From positions 682,001 to 746,000 of the forward strand of contig CAVRYJ010000045.1 in the NCBI GenBank assembly GCA_963725425.1: a stretch of DNA of 64,000 nucleotides, written 5' to 3'. This document shows positions 27,859 to 34,943 of the stretch, in pieces. The position numbers and the translations under genes were made by a program. The stretch is from Clostridium_I sp963725425 (lineage in GTDB: Bacteria; Bacillota; Clostridia; Clostridiales; Clostridiaceae). Each line of letters begins with the position of its first letter. Positions within the stretch are counted from its first letter, which is position 1. The notes below the pieces were generated by a model. It was not told where the DNA came from. It did no database searches and was given only the letters and a program-made list of their open reading frames with translations.

Positions 27859-28038
27859 GTGAAAATTCAAGAGTTAATAGATAAACAAAATAAGGTTAAT
27901 GATATATATGACAAACTATGCAAGGTGAGTAGTATGGAAGTTTTATCAGAAATAATTAAAAGTTTAGATGAAGAGACTGCTAAAAATGTGCTGAAAAGTT
28001 TTGTGTATTCTAAGGGAAAAGTAAATTGTGATAGATAA
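27859..28038 (+). CDS. Small 59-residue protein downstream of the ABC exporter
   Basis: GTG 27859 is preceded by AAGGAGG with 8 nt spacing, a strong RBS. The product is MKIQELIDKQNKVNDIYD... ending SKGKVNCDR, a charged, mostly helical soluble peptide with two Cys. It follows the exporter by 45 nt on the same strand. I recognise no family; the RBS and clean helical sequence are the reasons to call it a gene. Confidence 0.55.
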   Translation: MKIQELIDKQNKVNDIYDKLCKVSSMEVLSEIIKSLDEETAKNVLKSFVYSKGKVNCDR

Positions 28039-28040
28039 CA

Positions 28041-28292
28041 GAGAAGCAGTTGCCAAGTAACAGGTTCCAGATAACAGGTATAGAAGCAGTTGACAAGTGA
28101 CAAGTGACAAGTGACAAGTGACAAGTTAAGGAAATTTTGCCTTTGGGAAAAACAATACAATTAGTTAATACAAAGGAATGTTAGTAAAAGATTTGCAAAC
28201 AAAATCTACTAACATTCCTTTTTTATTGATTTTTCTGCACTAGCAGGAAATCTTCAGCAACTTGTCACTTGAAATTTGTCACTTCCTCTTGT
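28041..28292. repeat. Compound heptad-arm element with internal terminator
   Basis: Two GAAGCAGTT starts occur (28043 and 28082), the second followed by four or five tandem GTGACAA heptads and GTTAAGG. The right end carries the complement (CAACTTGTCACTTG, ATTTGTCACTTCC). Inside, AAAGGAATGTTAGTA (28172 on) pairs with TACTAACATTCCTTT-type sequence ending near 28222, then T-rich sequence. A third GAAGCAGTTGAC start abuts the exporter stop codon at 27813. Confidence 0.75.
28172..28226 (+). terminator. Terminator inside the heptad-arm element
   Basis: AAAGGAATGTTAGTAAAAG and CTACTAACATTCCTTT are complementary around ATTTGCAAACAAAAT and followed by TTTTATTG. It ends the exporter operon and, being symmetric, may also stop the convergent cupin gene. 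Confidence 0.8.
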
Positions 28293-28324
28293 AGTTCTCA
28301 TGAATTTTACGGTGCTTCAACTGT

Positions 28325-28660
28325 TCAGTGTTTTATTACTGTTAAAAGCATTTGGAATCTTTCACGGGCTTCGAGTCCATGGGGAACATCAGAAGGCATT
28401 ATTATCGTTTCGCCTGCTTTAACAGTAAAAACATTGTTACCTATGGTAATTTCCGAGCTGCCATCTAAAATTTGCACCATAGCGTCTCCAGAAGTTACAT
28501 GGGTGCTGATGCCTTCTACTTTATCCAGTGAGAATAAGGTAATATTCGCTGAAGGTACTTGTGCTATAGTCCTACTTACAACTTGACCTTCTTGATAAGA
28601 TATTAAATCATTTAACTTGAGTGCTTTGGCGAATTCTATATTTTTAATTAAGCTATTCAT
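28325..28660 (-). CDS. Small cupin-domain protein
   Basis: 111 residues, one cupin_2 barrel: GISTHVTSGDAMVQILDG is the first cupin motif region, although the usual metal-binding H-x-H is reduced to a single His, and GETIIMPSDVPHGLEA is the second (P-x-x-x-P-H). Family members are isomerases, dioxygenases or sensors, so no reaction can be assigned. ATG 28660 has TAAGGAGGC upstream. It is a single gene. Confidence 0.85.
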   Translation of the reverse strand: MNSLIKNIEFAKALKLNDLISYQEGQVVSRTIAQVPSANITLFSLDKVEGISTHVTSGDAMVQILDGSSEITIGNNVFTVKAGETIIMPSDVPHGLEARERFQMLLTVIKH

Positions 28661-28926
28661 GTTATGGCCTCCTTAGATTTCTTAATCATAGTATAAGCCA
28701 ATTAGTGGTAAGAATATGTAACTTATGTTACCGTTTAGTAGATAAATTGAGCAGTTATAGAAAAAATGTAGTTTCACAATCATTCAAAAATGAACTATAA
28801 TTGCAAGGCTTGACATTAAGCGGTACACCATTAAGATAGTTTCTGCCACTGAAGGGGAGGGCATTTAATATTAATGATTATTATACAAAAAAATGTTTCA
28901 GCTAATTGAGAAATAAACCAGTCAAT
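28661..28926. other. Intergenic region with an orphan RBS and start
   Basis: TTGACA at about 28811 and GGGGAGGG at about 28854 followed by ATTAATG look like the promoter and RBS of a gene, but the frame from that ATG (28874) encodes only 11 codons before the AGGCAT element begins. This may be the 5' stub of a gene removed when the repeat inserted. No other gene is seen. Confidence 0.35.
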
Positions 28927-29061
28927 TAAAAAATAACAAGTCAGTATTTGGGTCTATTTTTTGTGGTATGCTTCATAGCCATCACATATCCCAATATGCG
29001 CCGATCATAGCGCAAAATATCCTCAGGATTTTTGACTTGTTATTTGCTTTCAGATGCCTTA
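28927..29061. repeat. AGGCAT (MITE-like) element, shortened copy
   Basis: The right end GATGCCTTA, preceded by GACTTGTTATTT, is intact. The left AGGCAT terminus is degenerate, and recognisable similarity starts at AAATAACAAGTCAGTATTTGG. The core keeps CACATATCCCAATATGCGC and GCGCAAAATATCCTCAGGAT but lacks part of the central segment, for about 135 bp in all. Confidence 0.8.
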
Positions 29062-29090
29062 CGCTGTAGATATAATTTAGGGAAAAAAGA

Positions 29091-29210
29091 TTGAAAGAAA
29101 AATTTGGTTTAGAAATTATATATAGGCCAAACACATTAAAAGTATCCGATTATTTATACAATCACCCAGAAAAACGTGTGGAAGATTTAAAGACTATATT
29201 TTATAATTAA
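29091..29210 (+). pseudogene. Short open frame, probable C-terminal gene fragment
   Basis: A 39-residue frame starting at TTG 29091 encodes KEKFGLEIIYRPNTLKVSDY then LYNHPEKRVEDLKTIFYN, which reads like a structured C-terminal segment rather than noise. There is only a weak GGGAAA upstream. It begins 30 nt after the AGGCAT element, so it may be the tail of a gene whose front was lost. I recognise no family. Confidence 0.35.
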
Positions 29211-29275
29211 TAAATAAAGACTATAATATACATAGTATATAAAAAACAATAATATGATTATGGAAGGTGACTGTA

Positions 29276-29491
29276 ATGGATGAAGGAAAGCTAGAATTTA
29301 CTATTTTTTGCATTGAAAGCCTATCTGAAAGCTTAGGGATGGATGCTAAAAAAGTTTACAAATTAATTAAGGATGCAGATGTTTTGGATAGCTATATTAT
29401 TCCTTGCTATGAGCCATTACACTCTCAAAGTAAACATTATATAGTAGAGGATTTAATAGAGGTGTTGAAAGAAAGGGGAGTATTAAATTGA
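29276..29491 (+). CDS. DUF3791 protein, first copy
   Basis: 71 residues from ATG 29276 (GGAAGGTGA five bases upstream; an in-frame GTG at 29267 lies in the RBS). FCIESLSESLGMDAKKVYKLIKDADVLDSYIIPCYEPLH is the characteristic DUF3791 pattern: a short helical protein of about 70-80 residues. DUF3791 genes are typically found beside DUF3990 genes, as here. The stop overlaps the TTG start of the next gene by two bases, a sign of translational coupling. An antitoxin- or partner-like role is inferred from this genetic linkage only. Confidence 0.85.
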   Translation: MDEGKLEFTIFCIESLSESLGMDAKKVYKLIKDADVLDSYIIPCYEPLHSQSKHYIVEDLIEVLKERGVLN

Positions 29492-29967
29492 TAGTATATC
29501 ATGGATCTTATTGTTTTATTGATAAGCCTCACATATCTTTTTCAAGAGATGCTCTAGATTTTGGTAAAGGCTTTTATGTAACGGAAATTAAAGAACAAGC
29601 AATTAATTGGACAAATAAATTCATGAGAAGAGGTAGGAATGGATATTTAAATATTTATAACCTAGAAATAGATAGAGTTAAGGAACTTTATAGAGTTCAA
29701 GAATTTCTAGCTTATGATATTGAATGGTTAGATTTTATATTAGAATGTAGAGAAGGCAGTAATATTTATTTAGGGTACGATATGATAATAGGAGGTATAG
29801 CTGATGACAGAGTGTACAATACAATAGAATTGTACCAAGACCACTTAATTACAAAAGAGGAAGCTATAAAAAAATTACGGTATTATAAGCCTAATCAACA
29901 GATCTGTATAGTTAAACAAGAGATTATAGATAATTATTTAAAGTATGAAGCAAGTAAGGAAGTGTAA
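29488..29967 (+). CDS. DUF3990 protein, ADP-ribosyltransferase-like fold
   Basis: 159 residues from TTG 29488 (GGGGAG eight bases upstream). The N-terminal YHGSYCFIDKPHISFS and DFGKGFYVTEIKEQAINWT match the DUF3990 signature, which is placed among ADP-ribosyl-transferase-fold families (Tyr-His-Gly and Phe-Gly-x-Gly-Phe-Tyr elements around the NAD site). GYDMIIGGIADDRVYNTI and a C-terminal QICIVKQEIIDNYL region follow. It is flanked on both sides by DUF3791 genes with overlapping or 3 nt spacing. Known: family fold assignment. Inferred: a small cytosolic toxin-like enzyme kept in check by its neighbours. Target unknown. Confidence 0.85.
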   Translation: MIVYHGSYCFIDKPHISFSRDALDFGKGFYVTEIKEQAINWTNKFMRRGRNGYLNIYNLEIDRVKELYRVQEFLAYDIEWLDFILECREGSNIYLGYDMIIGGIADDRVYNTIELYQDHLITKEEAIKKLRYYKPNQQICIVKQEIIDNYLKYEASKEV

Positions 29968-29970
29968 GGG

Positions 29971-30213
29971 ATGTTAGCCAATAAAATATTACTACAATCT
30001 TTATATAAAAATATAATTGTGCAATTCTCAAAGCAAACAGGTAAAGGATTAGAGGAAAGTGTGGATTATTTTTATAAATCAGAAACTTATCAATTAATTA
30101 GCGAAGGAGTAGGAGAGTTGCACTGTAAAGGTGCTAAGTATTTAGCTGATGAGCTAATGTTGGAATATGGAATTAAAAAACATAAAGGTTATCCAGAAGA
30201 ATTTGTCCATTAG
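29971..30213 (+). CDS. DUF3791 protein, second copy
   Basis: 80 residues starting at ATG 29971, three bases after the DUF3990 stop, with GGAAG upstream. ESVDYFYKSETYQLISEGVGELHCKGAKYLADELMLEYG is a DUF3791-type helical core but differs clearly from the first copy, so the module carries two divergent partners. The TAG stop is the first three bases of an AGGCAT repeat fragment (TAGGCAT), so the natural C-terminus could have been altered. Confidence 0.8.
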   Translation: MLANKILLQSLYKNIIVQFSKQTGKGLEESVDYFYKSETYQLISEGVGELHCKGAKYLADELMLEYGIKKHKGYPEEFVH

Positions 30214-30240
30214 GCATAATTAAGAAAATAACAAGTCGAA
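30211..30240. repeat. AGGCAT element, isolated left-end fragment
   Basis: TAGGCATAATTAAG followed by AAAATAACAAGTCG is the left terminus of the repeat family; similarity stops after about 30 bases, and a complete copy begins at 30267. It may be a nested or decayed older insertion. Confidence 0.65.
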
Positions 30241-30266
30241 AATTTGTAAACGTCCCCCGAGGGTTT

Positions 30267-30429
30267 TAAGGCATCTGAAAAGAAATAACAAGTCAGTATT
30301 CTGGTCTATTTTGTGGTATGCTTCGTCGCCATAACCATTACATATCCCAATATGCGCAAGGTTTTGGTCCTCGCCTACCGCAAAATATCCTCAGAATCTT
30401 TGACTTGTTATTTCTTTGCTGATGCCTAA
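30267..30429. repeat. AGGCAT (MITE-like) element, complete copy
   Basis: 163 bp from TAAGGCATCTG to GATGCCTAA with the family core AACAAGTCAGTATTCTGG, ATGCGCAAGGTTTTGG, CTCGCCTACCGC and GACTTGTTATTT. It lies between the DUF3791/DUF3990 module and the MurE-like gene. Confidence 0.85.
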
Positions 30430-30467
30430 CTTCAAGGGTGATTTCATAAAACTTATGGAGGAAAACT

Positions 30468-31931
30468 ATGAAATTAAATTTAATATTAAAATATATTGAT
30501 TATGAAATTTTGCAAGGAAATTTGAATACTAATGTAACTGACATTTTTTATAATTCAAGCGATGTCACGGAGAATTCATTATTTTTGGCATTAAAAGGTA
30601 AGAAAAATGATGGACATAATTTTATTGAAGATGCTCATAAAAAAGGGGCAAAAGTGTTTATTATTGACGAACTAATTGCTGGGTATCCCGAAAATTCTAC
30701 AGTAATAAAAGTCGCCAATACAAGAGAAATTGCACCAATAATTGCATCTAATTATTATAGCGCACCTTCCACTAGTTTCAAATTAATAGGTATTACAGGT
30801 ACAAATGGCAAAACTTCAGTTACGTCTATGCTGGAACATGTACTAACCTATATGAATGTCAATAATGGAAGTGTAGGAACCTTAGGTAGTAAGATAAATA
30901 AGCATAATATTAATGAGAAAAAAACTACTCCAACCACTCCTGAGGCTTTCGATCTTCAAAGGGTATTTAGTATTATGATGGCTAGTAAAGTGGATGTTAC
31001 AGCTATTGAAGCGTCCTCTATGGCACTTGTGCAACATAGAGTTGATAGCTGTGATTTTGATTTAGCTATTTTCACTAATCTAACCCAAGATCACTTAGAT
31101 GACCATGGTAATATGGAAAATTATAAAAAGGCTAAATTAAAATTATTCACTATGTCGAGATGCTCAATAGTTAATAATGATGATAGAATTGCACAAGAAG
31201 TAATTGCTACTGCGAAAAGTGTATATTCGAAAATTATCACATATAGCATAGATAATGAAGCTGATTTTAGAGCTAAAGATTTAGAGTTAAATGCTACAGG
31301 AGTAAAATATAAAATAGTTTACAATAATCAAGAAAAGAGTGTTGTAGTCCCTATTCCTTGTAAATTTACGATTTATAACTCACTTGCTACTTTAGTTGCA
31401 TGTATAACTCTGGGGTATAACATAGATCAAGTTATTGAGGCCTTGAGTGCTATCAATACTATTTCAGGAAGATTCCAAACAATAACTTCGAAAAAGGGCT
31501 ATTCAGTTATTGTTGATTATGCCCATACGCCTGATGCATTAAAAAATGTTCTTAATGGCACGAAAGAATTTACCACTGGAAAAATTATATTGGTATTTGG
31601 ATGTGGAGGGAATCGTGATTGTACTAAAAGAAAAATTATGGGTGAGATTGCTGGAAAATATGCGGATTACACATATATTACCTCCGATAATCCTAGGTTC
31701 GAAAATCCGAAATTAATTTGTGATGAAATTGAAAGTGGATTGAAAGTAACATCTGTTTCTTATGAAGTTGAGGTTGATAGAAAGAAAGCTATAAAAAAAG
31801 CTATTCAATCAGCTAACTTAAATGATTCAATTATTATTGCTGGAAAAGGTAATGAAACTTATCAAATTATAAATGATACAAAGTATCATTTTTCAGATGT
31901 TGAGATTGTAGAAAGGTTTATTGATAATTAA
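30468..31931 (+). CDS. MurE-like Mur ligase, orphan copy
   Basis: 487 residues, the usual MurE length. MurE adds the third residue of the peptidoglycan stem peptide to UDP-MurNAc-L-Ala-D-Glu. The order is an N-terminal substrate domain (DSS-like FYNSSDVTENSLFLALKG), ATP loop GITGTNGKTS, the T-T-P substrate stretch, EASSMALVQHRVD, FTNLTQDHLDDHG, and C-domain VDYAHTPDALKNVL, FGCGGNRDCTKR and SDNPRFENP. The DNPR tetrad is the meso-diaminopimelate signature. It lies outside any dcw cluster, between two mobile repeats, so it may be a second MurE acting on a special substrate. TAA 31929-31931 overlaps the next repeat. Confidence 0.88.
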   Translation: MKLNLILKYIDYEILQGNLNTNVTDIFYNSSDVTENSLFLALKGKKNDGHNFIEDAHKKGAKVFIIDELIAGYPENSTVIKVANTREIAPIIASNYYSAPSTSFKLIGITGTNGKTSVTSMLEHVLTYMNVNNGSVGTLGSKINKHNINEKKTTPTTPEAFDLQRVFSIMMASKVDVTAIEASSMALVQHRVDSCDFDLAIFTNLTQDHLDDHGNMENYKKAKLKLFTMSRCSIVNNDDRIAQEVIATAKSVYSKIITYSIDNEADFRAKDLELNATGVKYKIVYNNQEKSVVVPIPCKFTIYNSLATLVACITLGYNIDQVIEALSAINTISGRFQTITSKKGYSVIVDYAHTPDALKNVLNGTKEFTTGKIILVFGCGGNRDCTKRKIMGEIAGKYADYTYITSDNPRFENPKLICDEIESGLKVTSVSYEVEVDRKKAIKKAIQSANLNDSIIIAGKGNETYQIINDTKYHFSDVEIVERFIDN

Positions 31932-32092
31932 GGCACAATGAAGAAAATAACAAGTAAAAGATTCTGAGGATGTTTTGAGATAGGCGATGAACTAAAACCT
32001 CGCGCAAGCGTTGGCTATGTAATGGTTATGGAAGGAGGATCATACCGTAAAATAGACCAAAATACTGACTTGCTATTTTTAAAAAATGCCTT
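31929..32092. repeat. AGGCAT (MITE-like) element, inverted copy
   Basis: 164 bp in the opposite orientation to the other copies: TAAGGCACAATG at the left, then AAAATAACAAGTAAAAGATTCTG, CCTCGCGCAAGCG, and ACTGACTTGCTATTTTT before ATGCCTT on the right. Its left end forms the TAA stop of the MurE-like gene and its right end the TAA stop of the minus-strand GrpB-family gene. Confidence 0.85.
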
Positions 32093-32621
32093 GTTTCAAT
32101 CTATCTGCATCTATCTTTTCATATATTACTTTTACAAATTCTTCTTTTCCATTTGTATAAGCAATTCTATCATCAGGATACTTCTCGGCTAATTTCCTCT
32201 TTAAATTGCTATATTCTTTAGCATATTCTTCATGCGAATTTAGGTAGTCTCTAAAATGTGTTACATAATAAAAATCAAGATTATTAGGTTCATAACAATG
32301 TATATGCCTTAATGAAATCTGTCCTTCGCCTCTTAAAACAAAAAAATACCTGTCTTTTTCTTCATTTTCAGCACCACGATAGCTATATCCTGCATTTTTC
32401 ATCCCTTCTACATTCATTTCTTTAAAAGATTTCAAAACAACTGCAATATCAAGTATTGGCTTCGCATAAATTCCATTTATTGATGTACTTCCCATGTGCT
32501 GTACATCAACAATATTATTGCCCAAAATTATAATTAACTGTTTTTTCGCATCTTCAAATTCTGTTTTCCATTCTTTGCAATGTGCTAATACTCTGACTTT
32601 ATATCGCTCAACGCCTTGCAT
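32079..32621 (-). CDS. GrpB family protein (UPF0157)
   Basis: 180 residues, a nucleotidyltransferase-fold family: W-x-x-x-F near the N-terminus (CKEWKTEFEDAKKQL), VDVQHMGSTSINGIYAKPILDIAV (the G-S-[TS]-x-x-x-x-x-x-K-P-x-x-D-I motif) and HIHCYEPNNLDFYY. The family is thought to act on CoA-linked or aminoglycoside-like substrates; the exact activity is unknown. ATG 32621 has GGAGGTATAC upstream. The last residues (KQGIF) and the stop come from the adjoining mobile repeat, so the C-terminus has been rewritten by insertion. Confidence 0.85.
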   Translation of the reverse strand: MQGVERYKVRVLAHCKEWKTEFEDAKKQLIIILGNNIVDVQHMGSTSINGIYAKPILDIAVVLKSFKEMNVEGMKNAGYSYRGAENEEKDRYFFVLRGEGQISLRHIHCYEPNNLDFYYVTHFRDYLNSHEEYAKEYSNLKRKLAEKYPDDRIAYTNGKEEFVKVIYEKIDADRLKQGIF

Positions 32622-33021
32622 ATGTATACCTCCATAATTTTTGTACTCTATAAATAATCTCCTTGTTACAATAAAATACGATTGTTTACTAAATTATAGT
32701 TTATTTATATACCAATTATAACATTAATTTCAAGAATAGTATTATTGTTTCTATAAATTGCTGTTGCTAAACATATCTACTCATTACTTATGCCACGTTT
32801 TTCTTCCCGTTATTATACATTTATGTTACTATTTAATTATGCTATATAAAGCATTTAAGAAGTCGTGGTAGTATTTGATGTTACTTCGTAATTGTAGATT
32901 TATTCTGTCTTAATGATTTATTGAAGGTAAGTATTATATACTACTGTCGCAAAAATCACGTATGTCACATGACAGTGAAGAATGTAACTAATTGTTGATC
33001 AATAACTGAGGAGGCATTATC
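32622..33021. other. Intergenic region, no gene seen
   Basis: AT-rich DNA between divergent genes. The one notable item is an inverted pair ACTGTC (32943-32948) and GACAGT (32971-32976) about 45 nt before the next start; too short to call an operator. No coding or RNA gene recognised. Confidence 0.5.
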
Positions 33022-33624
33022 ATGATAGAATATTTAACCCATTATTACAAGGCTGAAACCGCTCCTTTTAGAAGTTTATCTGCATTGCCAGAAACTGAAA
33101 AAATTCAAATAATGAATGAATTATATGTTGATAATCCAATGTGGGGTCGTTTTAAGGATCCTGCTCGCTACTTACGAGAGAGAAAGGAAACAGAATTGTG
33201 GTTACGAAAAGAATTTATTTCAAAAGGAGGGTGCCCTAAAGAACAATACCCGATTTATATGATTATGGGAGTATGTGATTTGATAGAAAAAAATATGGCA
33301 GATGGAGAAATAGCTAAAATCCAAATACCAATTTCAGGATTTAAGGAAGAAGATGTAAGCTTTACCTTTATAGATAGCATGTTTTCATTTTCGCTAGGTC
33401 GAGATAAATCTACTGAGTATTATCAACCTAAATATCACGGGAAAGTGTTTACACTATCTGAAATACTTTCAATAATAAAGGAAAAGGGATCACCAGTGGA
33501 TGGTTGGTGGGGAAAGCTCCCGTATGATTTTTTTCCGTATATTGAAGCACAAGTTTGGAATCATAAACTACTTAGAGGATATTTAAACCAAAATAATTGT
33601 AGTCAAATTCAAGATAATAACTAG
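33022..33624 (+). CDS. Unrecognised 200-residue protein
   Basis: ATG 33022 has GAGGAGG nine bases upstream. The soluble protein has no signal peptide, membrane segment or metal motif that I can assign. Notable parts are NPMWGRFKDPARYLRERKE near the N-terminus, a central region EIAKIQIPISGFKEEDVSFTFIDS that looks beta-rich, and an aromatic C-terminal half (VDGWWGKLPYDFFPYIEAQVWNH) typical of conserved hypothetical Firmicutes proteins. It is a single gene within the accessory region. Function unknown. Confidence 0.7.
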   Translation: MIEYLTHYYKAETAPFRSLSALPETEKIQIMNELYVDNPMWGRFKDPARYLRERKETELWLRKEFISKGGCPKEQYPIYMIMGVCDLIEKNMADGEIAKIQIPISGFKEEDVSFTFIDSMFSFSLGRDKSTEYYQPKYHGKVFTLSEILSIIKEKGSPVDGWWGKLPYDFFPYIEAQVWNHKLLRGYLNQNNCSQIQDNN

Positions 33625-33780
33625 CTAACTTTATTTGTCTTTGCTTATAAATATACCAAAAGAGGGTGGACATTAGAATTAGAATATTTAGATTGGTATA
33701 AAAGTGGATACTTAATTAATGCATATAAGTTATGAATAGAATAACACAACTGTTTAAATGAATGATAGGGGGTTAATTGA

Positions 33781-34353
33781 ATGAATATTATGGAACAAAT
33801 TGATAAATTTACTCCAACTAATGATCAAGCAATTGGCGACAAAAAAATAATTATTTAATATATAGAACAGTTTCCTCATAATATTTTACTGAGAGATAAT
33901 AAAATTGCCCACATTACAAGTTCGGGTTTTATAATGAACAATGAATTAGACAAGGTACTAATGGTTCATCACAATATACGCAATGTATGGGCATGGACTG
34001 GTGGGCATGCTGATGGGGATTCAGATCTATTGAAAGTTACTATTAAAGAATCAAAGGAAGAAACTGGTATGAAACTTGTAACACCGCTTACAGAAAATAT
34101 TGCATCTATTGATATTCTACCTGTACATGGGCATATGAGAAGAGGTAAATATATTAGTGCACACCTTCATTTTTCTGTAGCGTATATTCTTACGGCAAGT
34201 GAAGAGGAAACACACATTGTAAAGGAAGATGAAAATAGTGGTGTGAGATGGTTTAATTTAGATAGATTTACTGAAGATAATTTTGATATTCACGATGTTT
34301 ATCTATATAACAAGCTTATTAAAAGATCAAAACAAATAAGTGAATGTAAGTAG
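33781..34353 (+). pseudogene. Nudix hydrolase with in-frame stop
   Basis: ATG 33781 has a strong GGGGG RBS eight bases upstream and opens NIMEQIDKFTPTNDQAIG. Codon 26 is TAA (33856-33858), and the same frame then continues with YIEQFPHNILLRDNKIAHITSSGF into the Nudix core. Residues GGHADGDSDLLKVTIKESKEETG match G-x5-E-x7-R-E-x-x-E-E-x-G loosely, with Lys where Arg is usual. An internal ATG at 33934 has no RBS and would lack the first strands. So this is a nonsense mutant, or a much truncated product. It precedes a heptad-type terminator. Confidence 0.75.
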
Positions 34354-34440
34354 ATTTGTTTACAAATCAACATGCATTCACTTTTAATTGATTGATATTT
34401 CTGCGTCAGCAGAAATATCATCCTTAACTTTTAACTGTTT
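34338..34440. repeat. Terminator hairpin followed by right arm of a heptad element
   Basis: AAGTGAATGTAAGTAGATTTGT pairs imperfectly with ACAAATCAACATGCATTCACTT (34338-34386), followed by TTAATTG. Then come GATATTTCTGC/GCAGAAATATC, a small hairpin, and CCTTAACTTTTAACTG, the complement of the TTAAGAG arm. It separates the Nudix locus from the convergent peptidase fragment. Confidence 0.65.
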
Positions 34441-34531
34441 TTAAAAGGTAGTCGTAATCATATTGTGAGTGAAGGGCACTGGCAATTAACAGGGAATCTT
34501 CATCTACATTAAATTTTTTATTGTGATGAAT
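34441..34531 (-). pseudogene. Remnant of an M20 peptidase C-terminus
   Basis: On the minus strand this encodes HHNKKFNVDEDSLLIASALH then SQYDYDYLLKTVKS, closely matching the last 30 residues of the intact M20 peptidase 500 bp away (HHSEKFNVDEDCLLIASALH, AQYAYDYLFKNS). Nothing upstream continues the gene. It appears to be the tail left by a duplication or a recombination in which the 80-residue membrane gene replaced the rest. Confidence 0.8.
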
Positions 34532-34534
34532 TAA

Positions 34535-34777
34535 TTAAAACAATGACCTTATTAAGATTGTTAATATCCAAATAACTCCGCTTATACTAAGTATTAAAAA
34601 GTTCCAGGTCTTTGTCTTGTACTGATTAATGCCTATAAAACTAAAACCTAAAAGCATTATAACTAGATATGCAATATCAAATTTTTTGGGGTTATAAATA
34701 ATATATCTAATAAAAAATATATTAAATAACACTACCGCTGCTAGATATATTATGAGAAAAACTTTTTTTATACTCAA
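34535..34777 (-). CDS. Small membrane protein
   Basis: 80 residues from TTG 34777, with GAGGTGGTG upstream. Three hydrophobic segments are visible (VFLIIYLAAVVLFNIFFI, FDIAYLVIMLLGFSFIG, FLILSISGVIWILTILI), with positive residues at loops, so it is an integral membrane protein. No family recognised. It is a single gene between the peptidase remnant and the intact M20 gene. Confidence 0.65.
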   Translation of the reverse strand: MSIKKVFLIIYLAAVVLFNIFFIRYIIYNPKKFDIAYLVIMLLGFSFIGINQYKTKTWNFLILSISGVIWILTILIRSLF

Positions 34778-34917
34778 TTACACCACCTCATATAAAATTT
34801 TTGAGAGGTTTTATATTGATGATTTTCATATAATTAAATTGAAAAAATATGCTAATTGAATTATAAACCTTATTATGTAAATAGTATATGCTGATGCATA
34901 AAAATAAAATTTATTTT

Positions 34918-34943
34918 AAATTGTCACTCTTAACTCTTAACTT
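34918..34943. repeat. Heptad arm at the 3' end of the M20 gene
   Basis: TTGTCACTCTTAACTC and TTAACTTTTAACTG form the arm, here read as the complement of GAGTTAAGAGTGACAA. It is directly continuous with the peptidase stop codon. Confidence 0.6.

Noticed and set aside
28082..28125. CRISPR-like tandem repeats
   Set aside because: The units are 7 bp, contiguous and without spacers, and no cas gene is in the window.
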